Positions 11,689 through 23,073 of a stretch of DNA of 64,000 nt are shown piece after piece. A program made the translations under genes and the position numbers. The stretch spans positions 26,315,497 through 26,379,496 of the forward strand of contig CM029368.1 of assembly GCA_017165825.1 (NCBI GenBank), written 5' to 3'. The notes beneath the pieces are model-generated. The model ran no database searches. It was not told where the DNA came from and saw nothing but the letters and a program-made list of their open reading frames with translations. The first letter of the stretch is position 1. Each line of letters opens with the position of its first letter. This stretch comes from Hepsetus odoe (taxonomy: Eukaryota; Chordata; Actinopteri; Characiformes; Hepsetidae).

Positions 11689-12191
11689 CCATCTGCTCCC
11701 GTGGCCTCCTGTCTGGACTCGAACACAACAAATATGCCAACCTGGGGCTACCTTAAGACTCCAGCTCAGATGAAAATAGAAAAAAAGACAAAAATAGGAG
11801 GAAGGAGAAGAATAAAAAAGGAAAAACAAACTGCTGCTAATACAGTACCTCCTCATTTCTGTATTTTTTACTTTTACTTGTTTTACCGTGGGTTTTTTTT
11901 TTTTTTTTTTTGGTTTGTTTGTTTGTCCTCCCTCTCCCCCTTTCCTTTTTACTCCCAACCCTCCAGGTCCTGTCATATGCCTTATTGCTGGATCATCATG
12001 TCCAGCCATCATCCCTATATCAACATGGGAGAATTTTACTGTCTTTATCAAAGTACGTGACAAAACTCTACCCCATTCATGTCATCAGACATCCCAGTTG
12101 GGGGTAAATGAAAAGCCACCAAGACATTTGTGGAAGTTTCTGTCTTAATGCCTAGGCCTTTTTGTGTTCCTTTTTATTCTCATTTACTCTT

Positions 12192-12197
12192 AATAAA
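12192..12197 (+). terminator. cdc27: cdc27 proximal polyadenylation signal
   Basis: AATAAA about 500 bases after the stop, followed within about 40 bases by T-rich sequence. It would give a short 3' UTR. Confidence 0.55.
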
Positions 12198-12767
12198 GAC
12201 CTGTGTAAGAGTTGAAGTCCCTTCATTCCTCCCCCTTTTTCAGTATGGAGCAGACGAGCAGGCAGTAGAGTAGCACTTTCAGCCCTGTACAGGAGTACAG
12301 TACAGGAGCAGCATTACAAACTGGGCACTTGGTTCTCCCAGCAGGATTTCCTCACTCTGAACCTCATGGAGAACCTACCAGAACTAGCAACTTTATTAAA
12401 TTTGCTTGAGATGAACAAAGTATTTAAATGTTTGTGAATGAGCGTGGATGTGCAGGTCGTGGAAGCTTTAATGGATTATCCCCCCCCCTTTTTTTTGTTT
12501 TCTTTCTCCTTTTTTCCCCCTGTTATTTCTCAGGCTACTTTTAGACAACAAGTTGAAATGCTCCAGCTGATTTTCCTTTTACTGACCAGATCTGATGGTC
12601 ATGAATGTGATTAGATGTGTTTCCTGTTTAGACATCAAGGAAATAACCAGATACATATCAGATTTAGGGGGAAATGTTGCTTAGACGCCCTGTCTAAATG
12701 CAGCTTTATTGTATAAAGGCCTATTTTAATGACGGAACAATTTAGTTGATTTTAAACAGAGGCAGAT

Positions 12768-12773
12768 AATAAA
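12768..12773 (+). terminator. cdc27: cdc27 middle polyadenylation signal (candidate)
   Basis: AATAAA within the 3' UTR, about 1.08 kb after the stop. It is weaker support because the downstream GT-rich element is not obvious. Confidence 0.35.
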
Positions 12774-13069
12774 GGGTTACCTCCACAGCTTCAGCTCTTA
12801 TTCTGAGCTGAACTGGTAAAGATTGTTTCAAAATCTTTTTTTTTTTTTTTTTTGCAGCTCCAATGGAAATTGGTGAGCAGGCTGAAAAACTGAGGGATGA
12901 GCTGACAATTTTTGTTTTTATTTTTTTTTTAGTTGTGGTGCTTTTGATGACAATGCAGTTTTTTTATTGCATAAAGTATCTTAGAAAACTTCATTTTACG
13001 AGCTGTATGTTGGTTTGTTTTGTCTTAGGGTAAATGCTTGTTGATGTATATTTTAAGAATTTAAAAAGT

Positions 13070-13075
13070 AATAAA
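13070..13075 (+). terminator. cdc27: cdc27 distal polyadenylation signal
   Basis: AATAAA about 1.4 kb after the stop, followed by a TGTGGTTGTTT stretch that fits a downstream GU-rich element. Likely the main distal end. Confidence 0.55.
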
Positions 13076-13080
13076 CTACT

Positions 13081-13700
13081 TTGACTTATAAAGCTGATGT
13101 GGTTGTTTAAAACTAAATATGGCATATCTGCAATTTGGCAGGGTTTCTAATTTCTCAGGCATTCTTTAAGGCAACAAGCCAGCAGCATCAAATATATCTG
13201 TTGTAATTGGGATTTACAATGCCTTCTGTAAAATAATTTTGGAGACTGCTAATTACAGGTCCTCTGGCAGCCCACAACTCATGTTTAGGAAGTTTTCAAG
13301 CAGGAGATAGTGGTCCATTTACTGCCTGGAACTGAATGGGGGGCTCTGTGTGCTCTTGGATGGAAAGTGAGGATCCAGTTAACACGATATTGCTTCTTGT
13401 CCATGTGAGTTTTTGGGGACAATCCAGTGTGTAAGCAGATTTGGACTTTTTATTAATGTGTTCTTTGCAGTGCAGTGTTAAAGCACCCCTAAAGAAACGC
13501 ACTGAGAGTGTTTAGAGTGAAAGCGGTTTTAGATGATGAAAAATGATGTGTCTCAGATTATTCTCAAAACCTTAAATGCTTCAGAGTCCAACGAGAACTC
13601 CAGCTTGAGAGAAAATCACGATATGAGGAAAAAACGACCCCCTTAATACACCCCAAGTCCTGTAAAGTTGCTGTTTTTATTTACTCCATATAGAACGCCC
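13081..13700. other. Intergenic, nothing recognised
   Basis: Sequence between the cdc27 3' end and the CCAAT-box promoter candidate. No coding frame, RNA gene or repeat boundary seen. Confidence 0.5.
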
Positions 13701-13714
13701 ACCCATACACAAAT

Positions 13715-13820
13715 AACACGAACCAGCCAATCAGGGTGCCGCTTTCCCCGCCTCGTCCAATCAGAGGGCGAAGAGAGCACGGCGGAGGCTTTCCGGTTCA
13801 AGCCTGGTTGATGTGTGCAG
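13715..13820 (+). promoter_or_regulatory. CCAAT-box promoter candidate with short first exon
   Basis: Two CCAATCA boxes in the same orientation lie about 30 bases apart (near 13726 and 13757). A CCCCGCC GC-box lies between them and an ETS-like TTCCGG is at about 13791. The stretch ends at GTGTGCAG|GTAAGTGG, a consensus splice donor directly after 13820. Sequence downstream to about 14300 is relatively CpG-rich. It could drive an alternative kansl1 transcript or a separate non-coding RNA. No TSS data are available, so this is inference from motifs. Confidence 0.45.
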
Positions 13821-14593
13821 GTAAGTGGACGTAAATTTCGGCACTTGTCTTTTTAAAAATATATTTGTTTTGCTGCTCCTAAAGGGCAGGAAAACGCCAT
13901 TTAGGTGTAGAAACACAAGAGAGGCTTTCTTCGAGTGTTTCACAGGACTCTGGCAACCTTACGCCTCACGGCAAAACAATAAATAATAAAAATATCTCGG
14001 AGGTTTGCAGTCAACAGGGCCGAAATTGGTCCGTTGAGTTAGTCCGTCAGCTAAGCGCTTTAGCCTGCTTCGCTTCTTACTTTTTAAAATGTATTAAAAT
14101 ACATTTAAAAACTATTGTTAAGCAGGCTGACGAGTGTTATCTTTCCTAAACAAACACCCAACCTTATTTTCCACTCAGCAGCCGATAGCCGGCCTAGCGA
14201 CGGGTTGCCAGCTAACGACGCTAGCCGTCCGAGTCAGTGGAGCTAGCGGATATCATTCAGTATTTTATCTTCATTTTGTAAGTTAAATCTCTCATAAAGC
14301 TGCCCTAAAATCACACAGTGAAGCGAAAATAGCCTTCTTCGGAGCGTTGCAGCTATTACTGACAACTTTTTTCGGCAGTTAGAGGAGATTTTCATCGGCT
14401 GCCACTTTTGAATCTGAACACTTAACGGTTTTTGTAGTTTTGTTGTTGTTTTTCTGTTTGTAGTTTTACCGAATGAAAGGTGTGGTCAGACGACACACTG
14501 ACTCCTGGTCCTGACCACATAGGGAGTCATTTCAGAAATATGCTTAATGTTAAATATATGGTTAATAAATGGATAGAGACCCCTGTTTTTAGG

Positions 14594-14744
14594 GCCCTGA
14601 TGATGTGAATCAGCCAGAAGACTCGTTCTGCAGGATGGTCTGTGAAGTCTTCCTCCTGGACATGCCTGACTCTGGGCTGAAGTGCCTCCTCAAGTTATGA
14701 GCTATAAGGAGGGCTTAACTTGTAGCTAGGATTACAAGCAGGCA
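14594..14744 (+). ncRNA. Possible non-coding exon downstream of the CCAAT promoter
   Basis: Starts after CTGTTTTTAG and ends before a GTAAGA donor at 14745; another donor (GTAAGAG) is at 14769. The only frame is a 36-codon stretch ending at TGA with no family resemblance. A real exon would need transcript evidence. Confidence 0.2.
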
Positions 14745-14932
14745 ATGTAAGACTGGATAATAAATGTTGGTAAGAGTGTAACTGAGCCCGGAGGTAGGTT
14801 TCACTTAGATTTTTACGTATGCAAAGCCAACGATGCAGGCAAGAATTCACCAAAAAACCTGTTCAGTCGGTTAAAAAGTCATATTTTGAGTCACTGTAGC
14901 AAGACTCAGCAGATGTTGTCTCTTTCCTTTAG

Positions 14933-15031
14933 GCTGGAGAGGGTTTGAATGGAGCTGAGCTCTCACCAAACTGGAATAATGAAAGCTGTTTGGCCAAAGC
15001 AGCGAAGAGGACTCGGTCTGGGCCTTTCAAT
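14933..15031 (+). ncRNA. Possible non-coding or alternative 5' exon
   Basis: A strong pyrimidine tract (TCTCTTTCCTTTAG) precedes it, and it ends at TTTCAATG before a GTGAGATG donor. Two frames are open for most of its length, but I recognise neither. It could join the 13,820 donor to the kansl1 exon at 27,370 as an alternative 5' UTR exon. Confidence 0.3.
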
Positions 15032-16565
15032 GGTGAGATGTTATGGAACAGCTTTTTAAAGTTACTTTCATCTTCATTTTTCTTACCACTGCCCTCGTCT
15101 CAGACGTGACTAATGCCAGGGAGTATGTCTTCATGTTGATCAACAGATGGCACTGTTACACAGTAGTAGTTAGTCAGCAGTTAGGAGCTAAAACAGGGTA
15201 TGTTGGAGAGCTCCTTCTGTTGTTTAAGGGGGGAAAAAACATTTACTATGAAGCATTTTGGCTCATTTAATTAGTTTTCAACCCATTTCATCCTTGCAAA
15301 AGTATTAGACATGCACCACTAATATGGTGCTAGTTTACAGTATTGCTTACTAACTAAAGGACCCACATCGAAAATAGCTTTTTAAAACAGCTTGCAAACA
15401 ATGCTGCTTGAACATGAACCTTCATTTATGCATTTTAGTGTCCTGTATATCACATTCCTACTAGAAATGAGGAAAATGTAGAGTTTTTGTGCATGAAAGC
15501 TTCATGCCTATGCAGATATACTGATAATGTGATCCTGCATTTTCACCGACTGGCAAGGACAACACAATGCACTCCTCTTTGTCAAGAGACTGTACAGGCT
15601 AAGACTTTTTTTTTTTTTTTTTTTCTCTTCTCATCCTTCTTTCCCAAAAGGAACACAGCTCGTTGTGTTCTCAGGGACCTTCACACTCAAACAGCTGCAG
15701 CACAGCTGCGTTTCACACCAACATCCCACAGATTCCAGATACGCTCTTGTGCCCTAGCAATTTTATTGCATTTCTGTTTCAGCGTTGTTTTTTGTTTATA
15801 TAGTGCAAAATAACCATTTTCTCTTCACTGAAGTTGGCAACCAGGTTTATAAAACTGCTTTCCTAGACTGGTCAAGCCTAGTCCTGGTGGTGATTCAACA
15901 TTATAAATCCTTATTGGCCTCACTGGCCGTGCCCCCGGGTTCCATATGTGCGACGTTTTTTTTTTTTAATGTTCCCTGCATTAACACACACACAATCAAC
16001 TTTATTGCCCCTCTTGTGGGTCAAATGGGTATATTGGAGCAGGAAAACATGGAAGGGGGTTGCTGCAGGACTGTAGTGTTGTTTTTTTTTCCCCATGGTA
16101 GCTAGTTCACAATGCTGTATTTCTCACTTTAGCTGGATAAGCAAAGATTGTCCAGTAGGAATGTCATCATCACTTTAACTTGACAGGCTTAGTTTATTTG
16201 GCTAACTGAGAGAACCTGCTGACCTGAACAAAAATGGACACTTTGTAGTAATGCATAAAAGATTTAGTTAGGGATGCGCAATGATATCGGAAGCATATTT
16301 GTTTAGGTAGAAGTGAGTGAAATAGCAAAAATGTAATATCTTGGTTGGCCAGTGTCCTTTAATCACTAATGATATCACAGTATGATCAGGAAAAAATAAA
16401 TGTATTATTATAATATACGTATAATAGATTTATTACAATATATAATTTATTACAATAACAATATCGCCATGTTGCCTAACACTACTATCAACATATCTTT
16501 GCATTTTCAAAAATATTGATGTCGGACTGATGTTTTAGTTGCTTTGACACACTGCAGGTAATACC

Positions 16566-16620
16566 CTAGGGCTGCTCAATTAATCAGATTTAAATTTTAA
16601 TTACAATTTTCAGTATAGAC
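16566..16620. repeat. hAT-like MITE end fragment
   Basis: AGGGCTGCTCAATTAATCAG followed by alternating A/T blocks resembles the terminal repeat of common fish hAT-type MITEs. A similar end in reverse orientation is at about 45,805-45,830. Only the end is recognisable. Confidence 0.35.
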
Positions 16621-16754
16621 TGTTTATTGATCTTAATATTGACCGAAACAGGCAAGATTTTGACAAGCCAAAAGCTAAAAATAGATTTGTGGACATTTGT
16701 TCATTCATAATTCAGATGAACAGAACACTGTGGAGAGATGCCATTTGTTTAAAA

Positions 16755-17055
16755 ACTTTTGAGCTGCTCTACACGGTTGTTAGTGGTGTTTTGAGCTGCT
16801 CTACACGTGGTTGTTGTTTTCAACTACTTTACATGGTTGTACATGGTTGTTAGTAGTGTTTTGAGCTGCTCTACATGGTTGTTGTTGTTATTTTTAACTG
16901 CTCTACATGGTTGTACATGGTTGTTAGTGGTGTTTTGAGCTGCTCTACACGGTTGTTGTTTTGAGCTGCTCTACATGTGGTGGTTTTTTAACTGCTTTAC
17001 ACAGTTGTACATGGTTGGTAGTGGTGTTTTGAGCTGCTCTACACGGTTGTTGTCG
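16755..17055. repeat. Minisatellite with GAGCTGCTCTACA units
   Basis: The core GAGCTGCTCTACA recurs at about 16761, 16793, 16863, 16937, 16963 and 17031. It is separated by variable spacers built from ACATGGTTGT, GTTAGTGGTGTTTT and TTTAACTGCT blocks. Spacing alternates between about 30 and 70 bases, suggesting nested duplication. A looser tail of TTG repeats continues to about 17,260, just upstream of the kansl1 promoter. Confidence 0.85.
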
Positions 17056-17284
17056 TGTTTTTCTTTGTTGATCTGTAGTACAGCATTATTGTTTGTGTTG
17101 TGTGCTGTTGTACACTGGTTTGTTTTTTTGCAGAGCTGTTGTACTTTTTTTTTGTATAATTATTTAATGTTATACACTGTGTTGTATATTGCTGTTGGTG
17201 TAGGCTGTTCTAGGATGCTGTTGTACAGTTTGTGTGGGTTGTTGTTGTTGTTGTTGATGTTGATGAGCTGCTCTTTGTCTCCCT

Positions 17285-17891
17285 CTGTCTCCGGAGGGCG
17301 GTTGTGAAGGAGTGTTGGTCGCTCTAGCGGCGGCTCGGAGGAATGTCTGAACTGAACCTCTCGCTTTCTGTTCGTCAGACTCTCGATCCGAGCGAGAGGA
17401 GCTGGCCGCCATTTTCCTAGCGTCGCTCCCTCTGCGACAACAACAATAAAAACCGGGCAGAACGGCCTCAAAACGGGCGGCCGAAGCCGAGGAGAGTCTT
17501 TGACCGCCGGGAGAAGAGTCCCGACCCGAAGAAGCGTCGCGGGAGCGGATATTATCGGCTCATTTCTGCTCTTTTTTCTGCGCCGTGTGTTCGCGGCCTT
17601 TGTGGCGAAGCGGCTCTGCTTCCTCTTCAGCTTCGCCTCGTTTTTTTTTTTTTTTTTCGTTTTTCCCTTTTTTTCCCCTCTCGCCCATTTCGTGACCGCG
17701 GCGTGGCCGAAAAACGGAGAGCCGCAGGAGCCGGAGCTCCGCCGGAGAGCAGGAGCGGGAGCAGGGCCTCGGACACTCGCCCCCACGGAGCGGTTCAGGA
17801 CACTTTTTCGGCCCCTTTGGCTCCTTTTCCCCGATTTTAATCCCCGAACCGTTACCGAAATCAGCCCCGGAGTCGGCTCCCTCATCACGTG
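17285..17891 (+). promoter_or_regulatory. kansl1: kansl1 CpG-rich promoter and probable 5' UTR exon 1
   Basis: A sharp rise in GC and CpG content relative to both flanks. GCCGCCATTTT at about 17408 is the reverse complement of a YY1-type site, common just downstream of housekeeping TSSs. No TATA box is seen. The GC-rich block ends at CACGTG|GTAGGT, so a donor directly after 17891 probably closes non-coding exon 1. No start codon here fits the KANSL1 protein, which starts at 27459. TSS position is inferred. Confidence 0.65.
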
Positions 17892-18179
17892 GTAGGTTCC
17901 TCCTTTTCTCTTTGTTAAACTCGGCCGCAGAAGGAACTCAAAGGAGGGGGGAGAGTGGAGCGAAAAATAATGAAAAAATAAATAATTTCACGGCTCGACC
18001 TGCATGAACGCCCATCAGAGCCGCGCGGGTTCTCCCCGTGTTCTCCGCGTGAGCTGATCGAGTTCAGGGGGGTTCGGGGTCCATCTGCCTTCATTTAGGT
18101 CTTTTATTTTTTCTTGTTTTTTCCCCTGAAAGTAGGAGGTGCGAATAAAAGTCAGACATTCAAGGTAATCACCCACAGC

Positions 18180-18208
18180 CTGCCTGTCTGTCTGTCTGTC
18201 TGTCTGTC
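18180..18208. repeat. CTGT tetranucleotide microsatellite
   Basis: About seven perfect units of CTGT/TGTC, followed by a variant TATC unit. Confidence 0.9.
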
Positions 18209-21200
18209 TATCTGCGTTTTCATCGGCTAGAGAGAGTAACCAGACCATTAAATGCACCAAACGACCCCTTTCTTCAGCCCTCACCCCATCCCTGGTGCTG
18301 CCTTTTTGTGAGTAAGTGGATTAATTCTGGATTGGATAACACGCCTGGCCTTTCCCCCCCTTTTCTCTTCCCCTTTTTCACTGTGAGGTTAATTTTATGG
18401 CAATTTTTAAACCTCTGCATTCACCTGAACGCAACTTTGACTCCTGTTCCTCCAAAGAAGAAGAAGACAGTGAAGCAACACCATGTTGGGGGGAAAAAGA
18501 AAAAGGCTGATTGCTTTTCACTTCACATTTCACTCCAGACGGTGCTGCAGGGAGACGCCACGTTTTTTTTTTTTTTTTTTTGTGGTTTTTTTGTTTTTCT
18601 TGCCCTGCAGGATTGCAGTTTTACATTTTTTGGGGGGGGTTCCTTTAATCTTGTCCTACCGGACACCCTGACCGTTTAGGAATCCCTGATTCAGACTGCA
18701 TAACAAAGGTGATTTTAGGTTGTCAGGGCACATGTGTGGCGCGAGAAGGCATTTGAAAATGACGCAACATCCCAAACTTCTGTACATGGGAGTTTTCCAT
18801 AACAGGCTGCATTACATAATTTTCCTTTTTGGCTGAAGTACGGCCCAGTGAACCACGGGCTTGAACGACAGCTCTGGAAATCGACCGCGTCCTCTTGTTG
18901 TGTTTTGTTTTTTTTGTTGTTGTTGTTTTTTTTTAAATCATCAGTCCCTCTTGTGTTGATGCAGCCGTGCATTTTTCACAGCAACCTTCGAATCCTGCCT
19001 TAATCTTTTGTAAAAACGCAGCACACCAGTCTGCTCAACCTGTGGTTAGTGTTACACACGCTGTACTTTTCCATCCTGTGATGTGGTGCTTTATCCTTGA
19101 AGCAGACATCCCTTAGAGGTTAAATAGCACTCTTTTTCTTGTGTGTGTGTGAGGTCACCTCGGTGTCAGAAAAAAAAAAAACATCATTTTAGGACCTCCA
19201 CTGGTGCATCAGACATACATGCAGCAGGCCTTGCAGCCGTACTCCCTGTGGCTGTCATTTTAACCCCGTGCTAGACATCAGGATGTCCTCCCTTCGTCAT
19301 AAGAACAAATTGTCCCCCCACACTTGCAGGTATAGCATCCAACGCTGTGCGTCCCATCTTGACCCCAGGACTTTCCATGTCCTGTTTTTTTTTTAATCAC
19401 TATGGGCCGTATGGTACACATTCCACGTGTGTTTAGTTCCTTGTTTGATAAGTGCTGCTTCACCAGCACTCTGTCTAAAGCTGTCTAATTTATTTTACAC
19501 CCTAGTCACACCCTGAGCAGCCCAGGCATAATACGTCTGTATTTGTATGTCATTACAGAAACCCAAGGGACAACATTTGAATGGTAGATGTTGAGGTTAT
19601 CAGTCTTTTGTCTCCTGTTTGAAACCCATATGGTTCAGCAATGGCCTGCATCCTCGCAGGATGTTATGTAACAGGTCAGCGAGAGAAGTGGTGTAATTTC
19701 TTCAGGGTGGTGCAATCGCTTTGCTGTAGAACGTATTTTTTTCCATTAAACCAGGTTTCCAGCCTCTGGTTGTCCTATCTAGCTGCGCTGTTCTTACTGG
19801 CAGGACTGATTATGGATATTGTGGGTCAGTGAAGAATCCTGGAGCCTTGGTTTTTGAACCAAGTCTTTTTTTGATCATTTTGACAGTTTTAGTGTCATGC
19901 AGCCATCTACTGTTGAGAAGCATGTAATTATTCCTTTCACGCTTGTTGCTGCCTTTTGAATTAAGGGCGGACAACATGAGAGAAAATAAATCCCGTATAT
20001 AAATATTTCATTGCGCTTTATATATTGGAGCAGATGAATGTGATGCCAGTGCCTTGTTTGAAAACTATCAAAACTGCTATGATTTTTTTTTTTAATCAAC
20101 AGAAAGTAAACTTATTACAAGGTAGTTAAATAGGACTAATCAGGTTCTGTTTTTAACCAAAGCATGTGTTTGCTTTAGGAGTAATGATGGCATCCATTAT
20201 GTGCTCAAATCCATTGCCTCTCCCATAAAATACAGACATGTTTCTTGCCTCTGTTAGTGGGAGATGGTGTATCTATGAATAATGCGACGTAGGATGTCTA
20301 ACTACAGTCTTTGTGTCGTAAATACTCTTCCAGTATTTCCTGCAGTAAGCTTTATGAAGTATTCTGTCTTTTTGTAGTAATTTTTTTCATGACTGTGCAC
20401 ATAGTTTTCTGTCGTCAAGTTCTTTAAGAAGACTTGTTTCCTTCCGCCAGTTAAAAAGGGTGATGAGTGGGCAGTCTCCCATGAGAGACCAAGTGAAAAG
20501 TGAAATTGAAGAGGGGCGGGCTGTGTGTTATTACTGACTGCACAAGAACGTGTCAAAGTGAGCCCTATGTAAGGTTCAGAACTGAATCTTACACGCCCAC
20601 AGTTGGGACTATGGCCGCATGATAAGGATATGATATTGGTGCTGTGATTAGGGCAAGTGCAATACCCCTTGGAGTAATTTTGAAGCACGCTGATGAATCA
20701 GTAATGGAACATGATTACAGATAGGCCTGCGTGATTCTAGCCAGAATAATTTATTTCGTTTGGACAATATAAATGCAATTGTTTATCAGAAACCCAAAAG
20801 AAACTTGTCTGAAACTGCATTGGTCGAGATGCTCCCAGGAAATGCTGTAATTGGTTAGATGACCTGTTTGCAATGGCGCTTGCAGCAAGATGATTAATAA
20901 GTATCGTGATGTTGTTTAAATTGTTAACGTCTTGTTAAGATGTATAGTGAGGGAGATGAGACGTTCTGTAGGACTGGCTGTACAGGGTCAAACTCTAAAT
21001 TGGAGACCACAAACATTACTCACTCCAGTAGCTCCTTGTTGTCTGTTTGCCATTGAATCCAGTCAAAATAGCTAAATAGTCTTTCCTTCCCATACAAAGG
21101 CCTATTTTTTATTCATTTATTTATTTATTTTTCCTCAAGCTTGTGTATTTTAATATAAGCTTTTTTTAAAAATATTTTTTAAACAAAAAGCATTCTGATT

Positions 21201-22946
21201 AACATTAGTGAATAAACTGGCCCAGCTGGGAACATTTGTGGCTCCTGAAGAATTTGGTTAACCTTGTATTGCTGATGATGTGTCAGCGTTGTGGTTTTAA
21301 CCACCATTCTCTTGCTCTCTGAAAGTTTTCCATCGTTTTCAGGGCTGAAGATACAGAACGACTTCAAAGGCTAAGTGCCTCTTGTCATTGTGTTTACCAA
21401 ACCAAGTGAGAAGCACAGGCAACATTGTTGAGAGTACCTTGGCTTTCAACCCAGGCTATAGTCTAAAGTTCACTGTAAAGTTCATGGCCTAATAGCCCAA
21501 TTAGATACTGAGACTTGATTTCCAAATGCATCCAGGTGAAGGCAGAGATGTGTGATGAGGATTGTGTTTGTTTACAGTTCCATTTGAACCCATTGCTCAA
21601 GATAACTTTTTTTTTTTTTTTTTTTTTTAAACAAAATCCGATCAACCGCAACAAACATTTAAGTTGAATTAACTTGAAATAAAATGTCATTAACCTGTCT
21701 GGTGAGATGAGTAATTAATTCTGAAAGTTGATTGGTTGGTAACAGGAAAAAGAGGGTGTGCGAGAGATTGATAGGAACCGAACAGTGATCACTAGGAGAC
21801 TGTCCGAAACAGCAGCTCCAGTGGAGTTTTCTTGGTATGCAGTGGTTAGAACCTGCTAAACGTGTTTCAAGGAAGAACAGTTGGTGAATTGTGGCTAGTT
21901 TATCTAAAAGCTCTTATCCCCACATCTTCACAGTAAGGATTCCTGAAAGATATGCCAAAATTTGCAGTTTATGCTGTGTTGCCTGTGCTTATTTGTGGGC
22001 TAACATTGTGAAGTTTAGATTAAGAAGAGTTTCAGTCAGGATATTTGCCACTATATTTTGCAATATTGCAACAAGAATGGCCGCTTAAACAGTAAACGAT
22101 CTGACTTCTTCATATACATCTAGTAGTACATATGTTCTGAGTAACAGTACTGCATCTGGATAGGTCTTACCCATGTAAAAAAATGCAGGTGTAAACACAC
22201 CCAAGATTCATATAAACAGATTGAACTCAAACTGATTACTTAAAGCACTTCCAGAGGTGGATTGAGATACTGGTTAGATGTTGTAGCAGTATACATGCAC
22301 TCCAAGCCATATTTTACAAACACAGCTTCGCCTGTCACTTTGATGGCATCTTCCCCTGCTGCTCTGCTTATGGGGAAGAGACCACCCTCCAGACTGCCAA
22401 CGCTTAATGTGGGCATCGCTGCTCCCCAGTTCATTCACTGTGTGGTTTTCTTCTTCGAGTTTAATTCAGTTTAGCACCACTTTGGTTGGCCTTAATTCTG
22501 TCTTGTCTTTTTCTCTCACAATAATGAGTTTTATGTATGTGGTTCATTATATTGTTGACAGTGGAGGCCAGTTGCCTGATTTAAGTATTGAATGGACTAA
22601 TTTGTGTCGCCCTTTACTAAGAACAACACTGGCCGTTGGCTATAATATATGAGCTGGTTTGCGTTTTGAACACCAAATAATCAGATTTCATTCTGGCTAG
22701 TTGGGGATGCATTTGACTACGAAGTGTGTTTGCATGTGGTAAAGATCACATTTTGTAAGGGAGAGAATTCTCACTTGAAACAATTTAAGCAGTTGCTCAA
22801 CAGTATATATGTTACTGGCTATTATTATATATAAACTGGTCCAAATTATTTGGAAATCAGTGTATTTGTGTTTTTGTTTGGTTTCCCGTTAAGAAGCATA
22901 AAGTTTCTCTTTCACCTTTTAGACTCAGGATCAGGATTCTATACCA

Positions 22947-23073
22947 TCCATCCATCCATCCATTTTCTGCCGCTTGGCCCAAACGGGGTCGCGGGGGAGT
23001 GCTGGTGTCCAACCCAGCGCATACAGGGCGAGGACGGGGGAAGCACCCTGGACAGGTCACCAGCCCATCGCAG
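22947..23073 (-). mobile_element. Short 3' tail of a non-LTR retrotransposon
   Basis: TCCATCCATCCATTTTCTGC begins a 127-bp insert typical of fish LINE 3' ends in reverse orientation. It continues with GGGGTCGCGGGG and ends CACCCTGGACAGGTCACCAG plus a few bases. A 13-bp direct repeat, GGATTCTATACCA, flanks it (22934-22946 and 23074-23086), showing a severely 5'-truncated insertion. Confidence 0.75.

Larger units (their letters stand above)
11689..13080 (+). other. cdc27: cdc27 3' UTR, T-rich
   Basis: Non-coding sequence after the stop with several long T runs (for example 11895-11911 and 12836-12853). AATAAA signals at 12192, 12768 and 13070 mark possible ends; the furthest is taken as the outer limit of the gene. 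No open frame of interest is present. Confidence 0.7.

Noticed and set aside
14594..14700. C/D box snoRNA (TGATGA near 14599 and CTGA near 14679)
   Set aside because: The sequences flanking the two boxes do not pair into a terminal stem.
16755..17055. CRISPR-like array of spaced repeats
   Set aside because: Eukaryotic context, irregular unit spacing and repeated spacers make it a minisatellite.
17160..17888. 242-residue minus-strand frame in the GC-rich block
   Set aside because: Low-complexity Lys/Arg/Asn composition arising from the CpG-rich promoter and a TTG repeat; the opposite strand and splice evidence fit a kansl1 5' UTR.
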